A stretch of 64,000 bases of DNA from Sinohyriopsis cumingii (Eukaryota > Mollusca > Bivalvia > Unionida > Unionidae), in contig CM068825.1 in NCBI GenBank assembly GCA_028554795.2, positions 90,950,951-91,014,950 of the forward strand, in the 5' to 3' direction. A program made the position numbers and the translations under genes. The notes under the pieces were generated by a model, which worked only from the letters and a program-made list of their open reading frames with translations, was not told the origin of the DNA and searched no databases. Positions 56,301 to 64,000 of the stretch are shown one piece after another; position 1 is the stretch's first letter, and each line of letters starts with the position of its first letter.

Positions 56301-57993
56301 AACCCTGATATGCATGGCACATCTATTATGTATAGTGCAGTGGATATCTATGCCACTACCCTGATATGCATGCCAAGTCTTTTATGTATAGTTCAATGGA
56401 CATCTACACCACCACCCTGATATACATGGCATGTCTATTATGTATAGTGCAATGGGCATCTACACCACAACCCTGATATGCATGGCACGTCTATTATGTA
56501 TAGTGCAATGGACATCTACACCACAACCCTGATATGCATGGCACGTCTATTATGTATAGTGCAGTGGACATCTATGCCACTACCCTGATATGCATGCCAA
56601 GTCTTTTATGTATAGTTCGATGGACATCTACACCACCACCCTGATATACATGGCATGTCTATTATGTATAGTGCAATGGGCATCTACACCACAACCCTGA
56701 TATGCATGGCACGTCTGTTATGTATAGTGCAATGGACATATACACCACAACCCTGATATGCATGGCACGTCTATTATGTATAGTGCAATGGACATCTATG
56801 CCAGTACCTTGATTTGCATGGCACATCTATTATGTATAGTGCAATGGACATCTATGCCACCACCCTGATATGCATGCCAAGTCTATTATGTATAGTGCAA
56901 TGGACAGCTATGCCACAACCCTGATATGCATGGCACGTCTATTATGTATAGTGCAAAGGACATCTGCACCACTACCTTGATATGCATGGCACATCTTTTA
57001 TGTATAGTGCAAAGGACATGTGTGCCACTACCTTGATTTGAATGCCAAGTTTCATAGGGATATCTTGGATGGTTTTGGATTTATGCCTTATGCTTAAGTT
57101 TTAAAGATGGATTAATGGCTGGATGAGTAGACAAATGAGTGAAAACATTGACTGAATTGGAACTGAAGAATTATAAAATAGAAAGTAATACCAGTGGTCA
57201 AATATGTGTACCATATTTCTTTAAAAAATATTTTGAATGGTTTAGGAGATTGCCCTGGATATAAAAGTGGATCTTGCATCGACAGAAGGACCAGTGTTAA
57301 AAATATTGAAACTGAAGAATTGTTAGTGGCAAAAGGCACATCAGGACTACTAATATAATAAGTATACCAAGATTCATATAGATATTTTTTATGATCTAAA
57401 AAGAAAAGTGTATCAGACAAATGGATGGATGGAACCCATTTTTAGTAATTCTCTGTAAGCTTTATGGGGGTGGTTATCACTAAACATAGTAAGGTCTTAA
57501 TTGTGATATGAATACTGAATCCATAGACTACAAATAACTAGCATCTAACTACAAAAAAGCTAGACTGGGAAACATGCACTAGTCAAGGAGTCACAGGATT
57601 TCTTTTCACTGACTTTGAAATTGCCACTTTGGATGGAACAGTGTTGCATCCACAATTCAGTCTGGTTGATTGACATGATACGCAGACTTGAAGCTTGAGC
57701 AATCATGGGAAACATAGGTAAGCTGCAGCATCATATTTTGATAGCATCATCAATAAAACATTCAAGCTTTGATGGCCATTGCACTATACATAATAGGCTT
57801 ACTATATTTTAACCCTGACCTTTTCCTGTAAGTATATAAATACCTAAAGCTAATTTTGTTCTCTGTTTTCAGTGTGGATGGGAAGAGATATTTCGAATGT
57901 CCAGCGAAATACGGCGGTTTTGTCAAACCAGAGCAAGTGGAAACAGGCGATTTCCCAGAGGAAGACTATGGCTTCAATGAGGATGAAATCTGA
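26270..57993 (+). CDS. TBCB: TBCB, tubulin-folding cofactor B, complete seven-exon gene (250 aa)
   Basis: Exons 26270-26389, 31534-31677, 41571-41664, 45900-46044, 50527-50582, 52077-52149 and 57873-57993 total 753 bp including the stop. All introns are GT-AG and all phases join. The product has the TBCB order: ubiquitin-like domain (about 10-90), charged coiled coil (about 135-165, rich in E and K) and CAP-Gly domain (about 163-235) with the GKNDG motif at 206-210. It ends in the acidic tail GDFPEEDYG...EDEI. The human protein is 244 aa. TBCB binds alpha-tubulin during folding and, with TBCE, helps dissociate tubulin dimers in the cytosol. ATG 26270 is the first in-frame ATG after a TGA at 26156 and has A at -3. 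The gene is head to head with BIRC6. Confidence 0.97.
26540..26752 (-). mobile_element. SINE family 1, copy 5 (3'-truncated)
   Basis: Minus-strand SINE1. The B-box is exceptionally well preserved as GGGTTCGAACCC, and the A-box-like CTAGTGGTTAGAGC is at the right. The tail half beyond the hairpin's first arm is missing. It lies about 150 bp downstream of TBCB exon 1. Confidence 0.88.
27041..27268 (+). mobile_element. SINE family 2, copy b
   Basis: Plus-strand SINE2 with AGTGGTCTAAAGC head sequence, a B-box region GGGTTTGATTCTCG, and the body phrases GTGGGTATGTGAGA, GTTCTTCCTCCAC and TGTGCTAAAAAATGACATTA. Minus-strand open frames here are shadows. Confidence 0.85.
27829..28164. mobile_element. 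Non-autonomous hAT element (MITE, 336 bp)
   Basis: The left end CAGGGTGTCCAACCGTTTTT and the complement of the right end, CTAGCGTCTCCAACCCATGG, are imperfect hAT-type inverted ends. Flanking octamers ATCTAGGT (27821-27828) and ATTCAGGT (28165-28172) match at 6 of 8 positions, the 8-bp target duplication expected of hAT. No coding capacity. Confidence 0.75.
29040..30379 (-). mobile_element. hAT transposon remnant with hAT C-terminal dimerisation domain
   Basis: Inverted ends CAGGGATGGT and (complement of right end) CAGGGATCGT are flanked on both sides by ATTTAAT. Subterminal GTCGCCA/TCGCCA motifs occur four times at the left and three times at the right, in keeping with hAT transposase-binding repeats. 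On the minus strand, 29268-29528 encodes the hAT family dimerisation motif, including [18 protein letters not shown]. Upstream coding sequence to about 29650 is frameshifted and carries stops. The N-terminal BED finger and most of the RNase H-like catalytic domain are absent. It is inserted antisense in TBCB intron 1. Confidence 0.85.
29268..29650 (-). pseudogene. hAT transposase, C-terminal fragment, frameshifted
   Basis: The frame ending at 29268 contains [20 protein letters not shown] and [16 protein letters not shown], matching the hATC domain (N/D-C-ERGFS-x-MN-x-IK-x-R). A second frame just upstream, about 29530-29650 ([20 protein letters not shown]), continues the protein but is shifted, with a stop between. 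This is a dead transposase tail belonging to the surrounding hAT element. Confidence 0.8.
30420..30483. repeat. Imperfect palindrome, about 25-bp arms
   Basis: AGGTCATCTCTTTTATAAGA...CCACT faces AGTGGTGCCCTTATAAGAAG...GGACCT across a loop of about 13 nt. It could fold into a hairpin. It may be a minimal MITE or the remnant of one; it lies just outside the hAT element. Confidence 0.6.
31534..31677 (+). CDS. TBCB: TBCB exon 2 (residues 41-88)
   Basis: Encodes [19 protein letters not shown] and [15 protein letters not shown], the core of the ubiquitin-like domain. The [10 protein letters not shown] stretch is identical to vertebrate TBCB. The acceptor is TTTCTTTCAG|GG and the donor CAT|GTAAGA, with phases 0/0. 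Confidence 0.97.
31880..32520. repeat. Divergent tandem array, about 130-bp unit
   Basis: Units repeat phrases such as TCTGATTGGCTGAGCTTG, GGCCATATTTCTTATCTG, TTTTGATCAGACTTGGA and AAGATCTTGGACA. Related single units occur at 50210-50470 in TBCB intron 4. Confidence 0.65.
32619..32797 (+). mobile_element. SINE family 1, copy 6 (internally deleted)
   Basis: Plus-strand SINE1 with head CTGGTGGCCTAGTGGTTAGA joined directly to GGCCGAGTCATACC, so the B-box region is deleted. The body stops at AATGTGACTGAGT and is followed by a (CA)n tail, so the hairpin part is also missing. Confidence 0.85.
33870..34950 (+). repeat. Unclassified repeat family R3, interrupted copy
   Basis: Shares TATCACGTGACTACCACATT, GGTCAAGTTTCATCGAG, CAGCAGATTAAAGAAATCAT and, after an unrelated stretch (about 34100-34740), ATCTCATGCAGGTATAAGTC and CGGAGGAAACCCGGATTAG with the copies at 23-24.5 kb. 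Confidence 0.55.
37938..38178 (-). mobile_element. SINE family 2, copy c
   Basis: Minus-strand SINE2. The plus strand shows GGGTTTAATGCCATTATTCA at the tail, GGAGGAAGAACC in the body, CAAGACTCAAACCCACA over the B-box and CCACTCAGCCACCTTGGGCC over the head. Confidence 0.85.
38634..38722. repeat. 30-bp tandem repeat, three copies
   Basis: The unit AAGATTCAAAATAATCTTAT plus GAACACAACT starts at 38634, 38664 and 38694. Each unit contains the inverted pair AAGATT/AATCTT. Confidence 0.9.
41571..41664 (+). CDS. TBCB: TBCB exon 3 (residues 89-120)
   Basis: Encodes [20 protein letters not shown] and SDEDYTKRT, the end of the ubiquitin-like domain and the linker. The acceptor TTCTTCTTCAG|GT is strong; the donor ACAG|GTGGCC is weak. 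Phase 1 out, with Asp120 completed by exon 4. Confidence 0.93.
41665..45899. other. TBCB intron 3
   Basis: Contains 41795-42180, a reverse-oriented relative of the 13260-13990 array, and one degenerate unit of the 52.7-54.1 kb type repeat near 43720. GTGTCCCAAAACTT-like phrases near 45410-45530 may be ends of an old Tc1/mariner copy. No exon was recognised. Confidence 0.55.
41795..42180 (-). repeat. Relative of the 13260-13990 tandem array, inverted
   Basis: The plus strand reads CCATGGCTGCCAGTGACATA, TTTTGCTGGAAGACTTCTTA and CTTGAAAATCTTGTGGCATC, the complements of phrases in the array in BIRC6 intron 2. Confidence 0.55.
45900..46044 (+). CDS. TBCB: TBCB exon 4 (residues 120-168)
   Basis: Encodes [17 protein letters not shown] followed by a highly charged E/K/Q helix (about 138-160) predicted to be coiled coil, then KVGDR opening the CAP-Gly domain. 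The vertebrate counterpart is DTVRSFLKRSKLGRYNE. The acceptor is CCTCCCTTAG|AC and the donor ACAG|GTATAT. Confidence 0.95.
46480..46730 (+). mobile_element. SINE family 2, copy d (full length)
   Basis: Full-length 251-bp SINE2. Head CCGAGTGGTCTAAAGCGC is A-box like and resembles tRNA-Ser/Leu; the B-box is GGGTTCGAGTC; the body runs to GAAAAATGGCATTAAA with a CAA-repeat tail. A perfect 15-bp duplication, ACTTATCCAGAAGCA (46465-46479 and 46731-46745), defines both borders. Confidence 0.95.
48133..48369 (+). mobile_element. SINE family 2, copy e
   Basis: Plus-strand SINE2 with head GTGGCCGAGTGGTCTAAAGC and B-box GGGTTCAAGTCTC, ending in AACAACAAC. Flanks CAAAGTGCAA (48123-48132) and CAAAGTACAA (48370-48379) are a 10-bp target duplication with one mismatch. 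Confidence 0.92.
50527..50582 (+). CDS. TBCB: TBCB exon 5 (residues 168-187)
   Basis: A 56-bp exon encoding [19 protein letters not shown], the first strands of the CAP-Gly domain. The acceptor is TTGCAG|GT and the donor ATAG|GTAGGT. It also contains a strong donor-like GAG|GTAAGAG seven bases into the exon, which the reading frame shows is normally ignored. Confidence 0.95.
50583..52076. other. TBCB intron 5
   Basis: The first two thirds are a minisatellite (about 50660-51500). The remainder is AT-rich without recognised elements. Confidence 0.7.
50660..51500. repeat. Minisatellite, about 62-67-bp unit
   Basis: Units carry TTCATACAGCATGATACACT, ACAGCTAAGTACATGTATAA and TGGGCATGTATCAT. Starts of TTCATACAG-type phrases at 51159, 51226, 51288 and 51355 give 62-67-bp spacing. 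A second unit type (AAGACTTTGTACATGTCTAC...GTGGATGTGTATCATG) alternates with it in the first half. About 13 units in all. Confidence 0.85.
52077..52149 (+). CDS. TBCB: TBCB exon 6 (residues 187-211)
   Basis: Encodes [19 protein letters not shown] and then KNDG, the CAP-Gly core with the signature GKNDG loop that binds the C-terminal EEY/F of tubulin. The acceptor is TTTTTCAG|GG and the donor GCAG|GTAAGC. Confidence 0.97.
52670..54080. repeat. Degenerate tandem repeats of the CAAAGGTCAAGGTGACTGTG type
   Basis: Repeated phrases such as GGTTACCAAACTTTGTAGAT, GATAGCTTGTACTTGGG, GTCAAGGTCACTGCGAC and AGAAACAAATGG recur at roughly 150-bp spacing. They are interrupted by SINE1 copy 7. A single unit occurs near 43720. 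Similar arrays are common in mollusc genomes (general knowledge). Confidence 0.55.
53349..53661 (+). mobile_element. SINE family 1, copy 7 (full length)
   Basis: Plus-strand SINE1 from the tRNA-like head (GATGGCATAGCTGGTTAGAG, B-box GGTTCAAATTC) through the body to an ACACAC tail. It is bracketed by AAGTTTGTG at 53340-53348 and 53662-53670. The hairpin's left arm is degraded. Confidence 0.9.
54777..55372 (+). mobile_element. Tigger/pogo-like non-autonomous element, copy C (3'-truncated)
   Basis: Starts TA|CAGTGCGACCCCGCGATAAC. Three modules at roughly 145-bp spacing follow, carrying TGGCATGGCTCC/GTGGTTCC and GGGGAAGAGA...TATGAATT. The same body as copies A and B at 2484-4105 comes next. It breaks off at AAAAAACGAAAG, where the 56-bp minisatellite begins. 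Confidence 0.7.
55373..57050. repeat. 56-bp minisatellite with higher-order structure
   Basis: The unit TATGTATAGTGCAATGGACA... (56 bp) starts at 55655 and recurs every 56 bp without slippage to about 57050 (25 units). One earlier unit at 55373-55417 is separated by an inserted SINE1. Four unit types, D (ATGCCAAGTCTTT end), A (TTCAATGG start), B (GCAATGGGC) and C (GCAATGGACATCTACACCAC), follow the order DAB-DABC, giving a 392-bp seven-unit period seen twice (55767-56158, 56159-56550). Confidence 0.93.
55418..55640 (+). mobile_element. SINE family 1, copy 8 (5'-truncated)
   Basis: Begins in the SINE1 body (CTGCCTTGCTAGGCACTTAG), keeps the hairpin (CATCATGCTACATGTC...GCATGATG) and ends in a pure (CA)n tail. 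The tRNA head is missing. Flanks CATGCCATGTC (55407-55417) and CATGCTATGTC (55641-55651) show that it inserted inside a minisatellite unit. Confidence 0.92.
57873..57993 (+). CDS. TBCB: TBCB exon 7 (residues 211-250, stop)
   Basis: Encodes [20 protein letters not shown] and the acidic end [13 protein letters not shown], with TGA at 57991-57993. It completes the CAP-Gly domain and the conserved acidic C-terminus. The acceptor is CTGTTTTCAG|TG. The 136-codon minus-strand frame across it is an antisense shadow. Confidence 0.97.
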
Positions 57994-58587
57994 GGAATTT
58001 TTGAAAGCCTTTTTTTGCAGTAATTGTTTTGTTTCCAAAGTGCTATGCGGAATGCTTATTAAGTTTTGATAACACTGCTGTGCTTTTTCAGCTGTGTACA
58101 ATATGGCACCAGATACCCTGTAAACAGAGAGTATTCCATTTTCAATACATGGTATTTTAAATGGCCCTGTAATACAAGGCAAAGGCAGCTTTGACAGAAG
58201 TTTAAGTTTTCTATGTTGCACTTGGTATGTCTTAAGAAGTAAGCAATCAATCCATAGCATTCAGTGCTTTGTTGTAATTATTTCCGCAATGCTAACAAAA
58301 TTCTGAGGGATGTAGCAATTTTCCTGTTCATCCGTGTATTCAGTCATTCAGTCATTTTCTTTGTTCCACCCCAGAAACATCTCAGACCCTATTTTACTTA
58401 TATTTTTTTAATTTGGTATGTGGTTACTTATCAGTAAGAGTAAACTCAGTCACACCAAAACTGTGGCAGCATGCTTAAATGACTTTTATATCTTCAGCTG
58501 TTCCACGGTTATGCCCACTATATCTTGGACCCTGCACAGCCGCAAGCTCTTGGATTCAAATTCACATGTGGGGACCCAGGTAATAAA

Positions 58588-58802
58588 GTGGTGTAAGGGA
58601 CAGGCCTTTACAGATCACTGACATCTCACCTCCGTCTGTGTGGGTTCGAGTCTTGGGCTTGGCCAATGTGGGTATGTGGGAAAGCTTGCCAGTAGCTTCC
58701 CATGGATTGGTAGGTCTTCCTAGGTTTTTTTATCCAGTTATACTGACTGCCATGCATAGCCTATCATGTGCTGAACATGGCATTAAAACCATAATAACAA
58801 CA
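58588..58802 (+). mobile_element. SINE family 2, copy f
   Basis: Plus-strand SINE2 with a degraded head, B-box GGGTTCGAGTCTTGG, body GTGGGTATGTGGGAAAGCTT and tail GGCATTAAAACCATAATAAC. It lies about 600 bp after the TBCB stop. Confidence 0.9.
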
Positions 58803-59980
58803 ATTTGCACACAATAATATTTGTATATGGATTTATCTTGAAACTGAACCATACAAAAGCTCGGTGAATATGATCAAATTTGAATACCTGCATGATTTTT
58901 TAATTTTTGATTGCTTTTTACACCCTAAATATCATGGACCTAATTTCACCTCTGCTTATTAAAATTGGTATGTGGATACATATCAACAAAAACAATTCAA
59001 CAGTACTAACACTCGGTCACTGTGACACGCTTTTCACACGTTAATGATTTGTATATTTCAAGGTCACAGCTTGATATATTAACTTTTCCACACTTCTAGA
59101 CTTTTAAGTTTAGAGCTTTTTGAGATTAATGGGTGAAACTTTGCATAGTCATGCATCATCAGAGTCTTGTTCAACAATATTGTAACTATCTTAAATGTCG
59201 AGGTAATTTCCTTTTGACTCAAAGTTAAGAGTCTTTTGAGATTAAGGTATGTAACTTTCATTACTTGCACATCATGATTAAATTGTTTGTTCAGTACTAC
59301 ATTTGGGATAATCCTGAATGTCATGGTTACAACTCCAAATCTTTATGTTCCTCTATTGTTTTAGAGCCTTTTGAGTTTTTAGATGAAATATATGCATGTG
59401 TGTGCATGCATATGTGCGTGTGAGAGAGACCTTGGAATTCCTATCTTCATTGTCAAGGTCATGGCTCAGTATTTTCAGTTTTACATTACATTTTTGTTTC
59501 CACTCTATTATAGCTGAATTGGTAAAGATATGTGTTACCATTAGAAGACTTTTTGTGTACCACATTGCAAGTTTTATCGTCAAGACAAGTGTCACTGTGT
59601 TATATGTTGAATTTTTCCTTTACATTTTTCTTTCCACTTATACTTTTAAAGGCATTTGAGAGGCAGGAATGAAACTTGGTATAACATTTATTGCATGTTG
59701 TGAAGATTTGGAAATTTAGTCTGAGAAAAGGTGATAGCACCACATTGGCAGTAAAAATGGTATTGCCACTGTGGCAATACCCCTGTAACTACTTTCTTTT
59801 CCCATTCAAAGAATACTTGGTTTCACAAGTGTCCAAGGGGTGCCAATTTTCGTGGATTTCGTTGTTGCCTTAGACCACAAAATTAGAGAATAAAAAAATT
59901 AGCTACATATAATGTAGACAACTCCCTATAGTTTTTTCTGTTTTTCAGTCTTAGAGAAATCAATGTCATTTTTGTAATCT

Positions 59981-60210
59981 GTTAATAAAATACTAGCTTT
60001 TACTTGTGTTTGTTTATTTTAGCCTTTTCAAAAACAATCATAAAACACTTTATGTTGATTCTATGCGCGTGTCTCTACAGCATTCGTTAGCTGTAATTTC
60101 AAGTTGCCATGTTGTGAGATGATCAGTAAAGATAGAGAAATAAAGAAAGCACATGGTATTCAGACACTAATATTACTAAAAAGTAAAGGAAGAATAAATG
60201 ATTCTGGTGT
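59981..60210. repeat. Interspersed repeat shared with 10442-10680
   Basis: The same ordered phrases as the copy next to the TIR element in BIRC6 intron 3. An AATAAA at 59984 belongs to the repeat. Class unknown. Confidence 0.5.
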
Positions 60211-60678
60211 ATCAGTTCATGATTTAAAATAAACTTGTCAAAAAAATAAAATCCATGTGAATGCACATTTCACTGTAGCCATACATGTTCAATTTCTATG
60301 AACAACATGACTAAAATACTATAACTGTTGCCTAAAGCATAATTATTGAGTTACTATATATATATACTAGTTGCAGCAGAGTATTGAAGCTCACATTTTA
60401 CTGAATTTTGAACAAAATTGTTGAACCAATATTATGTCAATCAAGTCTGCTGGTACACACTCATGTTTGTCAGGCATATATTCCAGAAATTGTTGAATTA
60501 AACGATTCCAATTTTCTCAAAGCCATGGGTAATTAGGTCCAATTCTTTCACATATTTCTGAACCAACTGCAATTATCCATTCAGTGTGATTAGATGAGGT
60601 GTTAAGGTCCGCTAGTACAGTACATTGATCTTCACTAGTGACCATGTCCTTCTTCCTGATGGAATCAGTGACCTACAT

Positions 60679-60846
60679 TTAGCATACCAGTTGTGGAAAT
60701 TTGAATTTCAATTCAATGTAGTCTTTATATTTTGTAAAGTCTAGTGGTCGTATTTGGCTTGTACATAAGGCAGGCACAAACAAAGGAGTGACTCCATTGT
60801 TTTTCAGCTTGGTTAGCGTCTTAGCACTTGTATGGGCTTGGAACAT
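60679..60846 (-). pseudogene. pogo/Tigger-type DDE transposase fragment
   Basis: A 55-codon minus-strand frame reads MFQAHTSAKTLTKLKNNGVT, then PLFVPALCTSQIRPLDF. It matches the late catalytic block of pogo/Tigger (DDE superfamily 1) transposases, where H-T/S precedes a helix, followed by FVPAGCT...QPLD with the third catalytic Asp. The adjacent upstream and downstream sequence is interrupted by stops. It is a dead relic with no end repeats recognised. It could be related to the CAGT-ended elements elsewhere in the window, but this is not shown. Confidence 0.7.
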
Positions 60847-63328
60847 GTCAGATATTTACACTGATGGTTGCATTGATCAAGGATCAGATGTTTGGGTCAC
60901 ATATAGAATGATGACATTATCCAAACCTAAGGGGAACAGAATCGAATTTTATAAATCCTAATCCACTGTGTTAATGCCATGGTTGTCAGAAAGTACAGAT
61001 GGTACAACTTTGGGGCAGTGTTTTAAGGAAGAGATCATACATGTGTACTTTGAAAATCAGTTTGCTTAGTGTTGTTGGTTGTGTCAGCTTCTTTTAATGT
61101 TGAGTGCAAGTGACTGATCTTGACAGGTCTTTGAGTGTGCTCATACACTGAAGTGACAGCCATTTGTTGTTGGCATAGTTTGGTTCTTTTGTATTCTCTG
61201 TTTGGGATATTTGTAGATGTTATTCATGAAATGAAATACCTAGAAACAGGCAAACTTTGACAGGCAAAACGTTAGATTTAAGTGCCCTTGAAACTACATT
61301 ATATCTGCTCATAAATAATTATTTCAATTTTCATATGTCAACAATCTTTAATTTGACAATACACTATTTGAAGCATTATATATCACTCTAAAATATTGTA
61401 AAATTTCTGAATATTTTTGTCATTATAGTAATACAGCATCAGCCGAATAACTTTAATGCTCTGTTTTGAAGGTCAGAGATCTTATTATTGTGAACTTTAT
61501 GACATCACCATTGATATGAACTGAACTTGCTTGGTCATCATATTGTCACCCACTTAAAAGCATTGAAAAGATGGACAACTAGTTTCAAGATGTGTTTGCA
61601 GTGTTTCTTACTTAAAGGATGTAATAGGGGGAAGGGGTTTGCATAACTTTCATATAATTGTTCATTTGGGGTTGTGTTCACAATAAGTCACTTGTATATC
61701 AGTCTTGTCTGTCAATATGTATCCAGATGAGTGTGATAAGGGGTCCTTCAGGATCATAACACAGATTTTACCGTTCTTGGCCACTATGCCAAGTTATCCC
61801 ATGGTGTGGCGCTTGAACCATTTTGCATTGTTCACGTCACAGTGTCAGTCATTCGTCAATGTTTCTCATGTTCTCATTAAAAAGATGCATGGGCAATTCA
61901 AACTGAGATTTATTTAATAGACTGACTCCTAACTTTAAGGCTGCTCATAATTGTACAAAATGATAATGACTTGCCATCCAAAATGGCTGCCATAATAAAC
62001 AATATTGAAACCTTTTAATGACTTTTTCTTTAAAAAATGCAAAACAAAATTTGGACAAATCTGAGAGATAGCAAGCTGGCATCCAGATTATTTCAAATTT
62101 ATGAATTATGCAAATCTTCTGTCAGAGGTGGTCTGTGTCAACTGAACATATATTAGAAAAAAACTGATCTAGCATTTGACAGAATTAGACCAATTTGACG
62201 ACATTCTGGATTTAAATACCATTCAGACTGTACACAGATCTTTATTTGCCATCACATGTTGGCATTATTACTGGGAAATATTCAGCTGACTTCTCGAACT
62301 AAAATAAAAAATCAACAGAATTTGATAAAATACAAAAGAATGCATCCTGGCATCAAGGTCATGCATCATTGTACAAAGGATGCCACTCTTGTACTAAATG
62401 TTGTTTTTTTTTACACAAAAAAATAGTAAAGCTTTAAAATAATAATTACAGTGTTGCTAATGATTTGTTCTCTTTGAAAGGGGAAAATAACTCTGGCAAT
62501 AGTAAACCTTTTCAGGTAAACCAATTCTAATATGAGATTTTATAATATTCATAATAGGACTGCTTGTTGTAGGGAGAGATGTCTTTTTACTTCAGAGGCT
62601 AGTAACCATTACTCCATTATCATTTTGGTCACAGTTCTTTAAAATCACCTCATTTACAGACAGCATCAAAAAGCATTTACGCCTAGTATATTGATTGTAT
62701 ATTTAGATGGTTGTTACTGGCAGTTCCAACAATTCAAACACCATTATATTGCCAGCTATAACACTATTAAATATGTGTATTGAACAATAAACTAATCATA
62801 TGTGAAATCTGACCAGCATGCAAAGAAGTGTTTATATATTTGCAATTAAAAAATACACTGAGGGGGAAAAAAAGCACACACCATTATTAATGGTACCATC
62901 ACTGCTGTCCTTTAACAAACTGAGAAGTAACCAAGGTACAAGAAAGTGCCTTCACTTGATTAAAATGCCTGCAACAGATGTAAAAATATATTAGATTTTT
63001 TTTTCCCATGATGGTCAAATTTTTTTCCCATGATGGTAGAACTGTGCTCTTAATTATGCTCAACCCAATGAAGTTGGCAAGAGTTATGGAAATACTGGAT
63101 CTATCCACACTTTTGATTACAGAGTACAATCCCAGCACTGTGTTAGATATCTGTATGATGTTTAGTAAACATATTAGACTGTTTAGTCTAGATATGTCTT
63201 TGGATATATGGAATTCACAGTATTTTTGAAAGTCTTTTTGTCCATTAGTCTGTTAATATATCCATCAGTCATTCACACTTCCATTTCTGGAGTTAAATAA
63301 AAAAATCATTTAATATTTCCATATAACG

Positions 63329-63347
63329 TGTGTGTGTGTGTGTGTGC
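63329..63347. repeat. (GT)n microsatellite
   Basis: A short pure GT run. Confidence 0.9.
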
Positions 63348-63535
63348 TTACATGCATGCTTATACATTGCTTCTGTAATCTAGATGTGTCTTTTGCTGCT
63401 GAGAAAATCATCACCTTTAATATCTTTCAGGTGTTTTCTGGATATAAATCCAAAACTGTTCATTGTGTCCCTATTAGAATTCATATTCAAATCAGATTTA
63501 TTGTCAAAATTTCCTTGTGCTTTTTTGAAATTCTT

Positions 63536-63781
63536 CATGGGGCCCTGAGTGATCTAAAGCGCTCTCCATTACGGATCACTGCCATCTCACCCATATCTGT
63601 GCTGGTACGAGTCTCGGATTCAGCCAGTGTGGGTATGTGAGAAAGCTTGTCCAGTATCTTCTCGTGGGTCAGTTGTTCTTTCCAGGGTTTTCCCAGGTTC
63701 TTCCTCCACCATTAATACTGGCCTCCATTAATAGCCTATCATGTGCTGAAAAATGGCATTAAGAAGAAAGAGAGAGAAGAA
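63536..63781 (+). mobile_element. SINE family 2, copy g
   Basis: Plus-strand SINE2 with head GAGTGATCTAAAGCGCTCTC and B-box GGTACGAGTCTCGG, ending in an AAGAAGAAAGAGAG tail. GAAATTCTT (63527-63535 and 63782-63790) flanks it as a 9-bp target duplication. Confidence 0.93.
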
Positions 63782-64000
63782 GAAATTCTTTATTTTCAGT
63801 ATTTGTTATGGCCTTGACCATCTGCACTGACCCAAATTAAACACACACATCCTACCAATCACTTCCCAGTAATATGAACTAATTAATAATAAATATTTAA
63901 CACGTCCTTCTGCCTCCTGACATATTGGCAGGATGGAAAGTACAGATTACTCTGTCTTTTTCCTTAACCTGTTTTCAGGTGTCCAGGTAGCTCAGTTGTT

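Larger units (their letters stand above)
52150..57872. other. TBCB intron 6
   Basis: Packed with repeats: two old tandem stretches around SINE1 copy 7, a Tigger-like element, and a 56-bp minisatellite interrupted by SINE1 copy 8. About 57060-57870 is AT-rich with nothing recognised. Confidence 0.7.
57994..64000. other. TBCB 3' UTR and right flank
   Basis: AATAAA occurs at 58582 (at the border of SINE2 copy f) and 59984 (inside a repeat shared with 10442-10680). Neither can be chosen as the TBCB polyadenylation signal from sequence alone. Degenerate tandem-like phrases (GTTTAGAGCTTTTTGAGATT) occur at about 59080-59370. A transposase fragment lies at 60679-60846. No further gene was recognised. 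Confidence 0.55.

Noticed and set aside
55655-57050. Regular repeats resembling a CRISPR array
   Set aside because: Head-to-tail 56-bp minisatellite without unique spacers, in a eukaryotic intron.
57850-58260. 136-codon minus-strand frame at the end of TBCB
   Set aside because: Antisense to TBCB exon 7 and its 3' UTR, with no family resemblance.
58582-58587. AATAAA as the TBCB polyadenylation signal
   Set aside because: Plausible in position but sits at the edge of SINE2 copy f; no downstream GU-rich context or transcript evidence to choose it.
61705-61917. 70-codon frame downstream of TBCB
   Set aside because: No domain or splice context recognised; probably chance or an eroded repeat.

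Overview
This is a eukaryotic, AT-rich, intron-dominated window. Two conserved animal genes lie head to head, and almost everything else is intron, transposable element or tandem repeat. The encoded proteins are clearly metazoan. Two tRNA-headed SINE families, hAT and pogo/Tigger-like DNA transposon remnants, and abundant divergent tandem repeats resemble mollusc (lophotrochozoan) genomes. The mollusc assignment is inference; no species can be named from the sequence alone.

Minus strand, about 1-25,864: the 5' part of BIRC6 (BRUCE/apollon), a giant inhibitor-of-apoptosis protein with E2/E3 ubiquitin ligase activity. Seven consecutive coding exons with matching splice phases encode residues 1-334: the N-terminal WD40-like segment and a complete BIR zinc-finger domain. 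The rest of this very long gene runs off the left edge.

Plus strand, 26,270-57,993: a complete seven-exon TBCB gene (tubulin-folding cofactor B, 250 aa) with an N-terminal ubiquitin-like domain, a charged coiled coil and a C-terminal CAP-Gly domain. The two start codons are only 405 bp apart, so the genes probably share a bidirectional promoter. The proteins act in different pathways (ubiquitin/apoptosis control versus tubulin folding), and no functional link is implied beyond shared promoter sequence.

Introns hold: SINE family 1 (8 copies, tRNA-like head, perfect hairpin in its body, CA-rich tail); SINE family 2 (7 copies, tRNA-Ser/Leu-like head); a hAT transposon remnant with a recognisable hAT C-terminal dimerisation domain; a hAT MITE; Tigger-like elements with CAGT ends; a further TIR element; a 56-bp minisatellite with a 7-unit higher-order repeat; a roughly 67-bp minisatellite; and several old tandem families shared between distant introns. 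Several insertions are datable relative to each other through target-site duplications, such as SINE1 inside SINE2 and SINE1 inside the minisatellite.

Right flank, 57,994-64,000: TBCB 3' UTR and downstream DNA with SINE2 copies, a repeat shared with the BIRC6 side, and a degraded pogo/Tigger-type DDE transposase fragment. No further gene was recognised there.
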